From contig CADBTE010000051.1 in NCBI GenBank assembly GCA_902797455.1, forward strand, positions 1-7,319: a stretch of DNA of 7,319 bases, read 5' to 3'. The translations under genes were made by a program, and so were the position numbers. Below are positions 6,105 through 7,319 of the stretch, piece by piece (position 1 is the stretch's first letter; every line of letters starts with the position of its first letter). The notes beneath the pieces were generated by a model, which saw only the letters and a program-made list of their open reading frames with translations, was not told the origin of the DNA and did no database searches. The stretch comes from an uncultured Planctomycetota bacterium (lineage in GTDB: Bacteria > Planctomycetota > Planctomycetia > Pirellulales > Thermoguttaceae).

Positions 6105-6150
6105 ATAAAAAGAACCCCGCGCGTGGATTCACAGAACCACCCGCGGGGTT
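6105..6150 (-). terminator. Factor-independent terminator of fabI
   Basis: Read on the minus strand, the 9-bp arms AACCCCGCG / CGCGGGGTT (6142-6150 with 6113-6121) form a stem. After one mismatch, a further 4-bp GTGG/CCAC stem closes a 10-nt loop. A T-rich tract, TTCTTTTT, follows at 6114-6107. It lies 18 bp after the fabI stop codon and insulates the DUF1559 gene from pheT-fabI transcription. Confidence 0.88.
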
Positions 6151-6168
6151 AAGGAAACGATCAAGGGG

Positions 6169-6972
6169 CTATTCAACAACCTTCTTGACGATCGCCGCGT
6201 CGAAAAAGTTGATCCCCATCCCGGCGTCGACGATGATCTTTTGAGCGGTAATGCCGCTGGAGCGCGGCGAGAGGAGAAAGACCGCGGCGGAGGCGGCCTC
6301 TTCGGTGGTCAGCGCTCGGCGGCGCGGGATCACCTGTTCGGCGAAAAGGTAACTGTCCATATACCCGGGAATCCCCGCCGAAGCGCTGGTCTTCAACAGC
6401 GACGGCGCCACGGCGTTGAACCGGACCTCGGAGAACGACGAAAACGACTTCGTCAGGAACGCCAGCGTCGAATCGAGCGCGGCCTTAATCGGCGCCATAT
6501 AACCGTAATTCTCACTCGCCATGCGGGTGGTCGAGATCGAGACCGTCACCACCGAGGCGGTTTTGGTCAGTAGATTCTTAAAGGCGTTGACAATCTCTAC
6601 CAGCGAAAAGCAGGAGATATCCAGCGCCTGCAGAAAAGCCTCTTTTCGCGTCTCGTGAAAGGGACGAACCCCGTCGGAATAATCGGCAAAGGCAATCGAA
6701 TGGAGCAGACCATCGAAAGGTCCGAGCCGGTCGGCGGCGATTTTTGAGGCCAAGTCGGCAATCGCCTCGGAATGTTCAACATCACAGCAGTAAAACGGCG
6801 CGTCCGGGAAGAGCGTCTTTGCCCGAGCCAAAAGCGTCTCGTCACGGACGACAAAGACACACTCGGCCCCCTCGCCGCGAAGCATCGAGGCGACGGCATA
6901 GGCGACGCTCTTCTTGTTGGCGACACCGAAGATCAGAAACTTCCTGCCGCTAAGCTGTAAAAAATCGGCCAT
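6169..6972 (-). CDS. fabI: Enoyl-[acyl-carrier-protein] reductase (NADH), FabI type
   Basis: FabI catalyses the last reduction of each fatty acid elongation cycle, trans-2-enoyl-ACP to acyl-ACP, using NAD(P)H in the cytoplasm. The 267-residue protein is a short-chain dehydrogenase fold of FabI type. The N-terminal dinucleotide motif reads IFGVANKKSVAY (14-25), as in the family GxxNxxSIA pattern. HSIAF (91-95) follows, then the active-site pair Y156 and K163 with the FabI spacing Y-x6-K (NYGYMAPIKAALDS), and RRRALTTEEAASAAVFLLS near the C-terminus. Y156 and K163 have the same numbers as in E. coli FabI. The position equal to E. coli Tyr146 is Ile here. A strong AAAGGGAG ribosome binding site (6981-6988) lies 8 nt before the ATG. 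The pheT stop codon is 41 bp upstream with no terminator between, so the two are probably one transcript, ended by the hairpin at 6105-6150. Confidence 0.95.
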   Translation of the reverse strand: MADFLQLSGRKFLIFGVANKKSVAYAVASMLRGEGAECVFVVRDETLLARAKTLFPDAPFYCCDVEHSEAIADLASKIAADRLGPFDGLLHSIAFADYSDGVRPFHETRKEAFLQALDISCFSLVEIVNAFKNLLTKTASVVTVSISTTRMASENYGYMAPIKAALDSTLAFLTKSFSSFSEVRFNAVAPSLLKTSASAGIPGYMDSYLFAEQVIPRRRALTTEEAASAAVFLLSPRSSGITAQKIIVDAGMGINFFDAAIVKKVVE

Positions 6973-6980
6973 CGGGCAAA

Positions 6981-6988
6981 CTCCCTTT
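6981..6988 (-). promoter_or_regulatory. Ribosome binding site of fabI
   Basis: The minus strand reads AAAGGGAG 8 nt before the ATG at 6972, a near-consensus Shine-Dalgarno sequence that fixes the start. Confidence 0.7.
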
Positions 6989-6998
6989 CCGGGTACGT

Positions 6999-7020
6999 TT
7001 TCAGCGGTTCCTTTCAGCGG
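6999..7020. repeat. 9-bp direct repeat TTTCAGCGG over the pheT stop codon
   Basis: TTTCAGCGG occurs at 6999-7007 and again at 7012-7020, a 13-bp period. On the coding (minus) strand the unit is CCGCTGAAA, and the upstream copy contains the TGA stop of pheT. It looks like a small slippage duplication. Confidence 0.4.
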
Positions 7021-7319
7021 ATCGCGATCCCCGCGTCTTTGAGGAAACCGAGCATCTTGGTATGGAAGCCCTCAATCTCCTCTCCCGAAAGGGTATGGTC
7101 CTTGGCGCCAATGAGAAATCGGAACGAATAACTCGCCATCCCCGGTTCCATCCCCTTCCCCTTGTAGGAGGTGAGGAACTCCCGCGAGAGAAGAAGCTCG
7201 TCACTGAACTGGTCGAGTTTGGCGGCGAGCTTCTGGTATCCGTCGGCCAGCGGCCAGACCAGCGAGAAATCCTGCCACGATCCGGGGAACCGCGGAAGAT
7301 CACGCAGATGAACCTCGGG
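7014..7319 (-). CDS. pheT: Phenylalanyl-tRNA synthetase beta subunit, C-terminal FDX-ACB domain (partial)
   Basis: I translated the minus strand back from the TGA at 7014-7016 and it stays open to the right edge, giving about 101 residues, so the gene begins outside the window. The fragment matches the ferredoxin-fold anticodon-binding (FDX-ACB) domain that ends PheT: RFPGSWQDFSLVW stands for the usual RFP-x-x-x-RDL-x-x-V strand, then FLTSYKGKGMEPGMASYSFR for the FDxYxG-to-SxAxR segment, then HTLSGEEI for the TLT-x-EE helix, ending GIAIR where others end in xLR. The domain binds the tRNA(Phe) anticodon in the alpha2-beta2 enzyme that charges tRNA(Phe). Two usual details differ: Arg-Asp of RRD is Gln-Asp here, and Asp of FDxY is Thr, so this is a divergent copy. 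fabI follows 41 bp later on the same strand. Confidence 0.8.
   Translation of the reverse strand, partial: PEVHLRDLPRFPGSWQDFSLVWPLADGYQKLAAKLDQFSDELLLSREFLTSYKGKGMEPGMASYSFRFLIGAKDHTLSGEEIEGFHTKMLGFLKDAGIAIR

Noticed and set aside
1..7319. Mobile element, CRISPR, tRNA or defence system
   Set aside because: I saw no transposase, integrase, regularly spaced repeat, cloverleaf-like segment or known defence domain. The gene content is housekeeping or envelope type.

Overview
The window looks like chromosomal DNA of a planctomycete, possibly of the Pirellulales. The best evidence is a DUF1559 protein at 4771-5871 with a prepilin-type N-terminus and the C-terminal H-X9-DG motif, a family greatly expanded in Planctomycetes. 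The nadE product also resembles, as far as I remember those sequences, planctomycete NAD+ synthetases at both ends of its N-terminal domain. The DNA is moderately GC-rich, with AT-rich islands only between genes. I saw no rRNA, tRNA, CRISPR array, insertion sequence or phage gene.

Layout. Bases 1-1598 hold two minus-strand genes of cell-surface polysaccharide type, a CapA-like metallophosphoesterase followed 18 bp later by a family 2 glycosyltransferase that runs off the left edge. A 293-bp divergent intergenic region (1599-1891) has candidate promoters for both directions and two clear inverted repeats on the nadE side. nadE (1892-3649, plus strand) encodes a fused amidase-NAD+ synthetase. 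It converges on a minus-strand gene for an exported CbiX/SirB-like chelatase (3746-4699), and a nested hairpin separates the two. Upstream of the chelatase gene lie the DUF1559 pseudopilin gene (4771-5871), a 297-bp AT-rich spacer with a factor-independent terminator, fabI (6169-6972) and the end of pheT (7014 to the right edge).

The likely transcription units are capA-like + glycosyltransferase, nadE alone, DUF1559 perhaps with the chelatase gene, and pheT-fabI. They cover unrelated functions (envelope polysaccharide, NAD synthesis, translation, fatty acid synthesis, secretion or surface), so this reads as ordinary core genome and not as a dedicated accessory system.

The most notable observation is that the glutaminase half of NadE appears shortened and lacks the catalytic Cys and Lys of the nitrilase triad, while the ATP-dependent synthetase half is intact. 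Others are the predicted export of the CbiX-like protein, a FabI with Ile at the position of E. coli Tyr146, and palindromes that overlap candidate promoters. I found no convincing new multigene system here.
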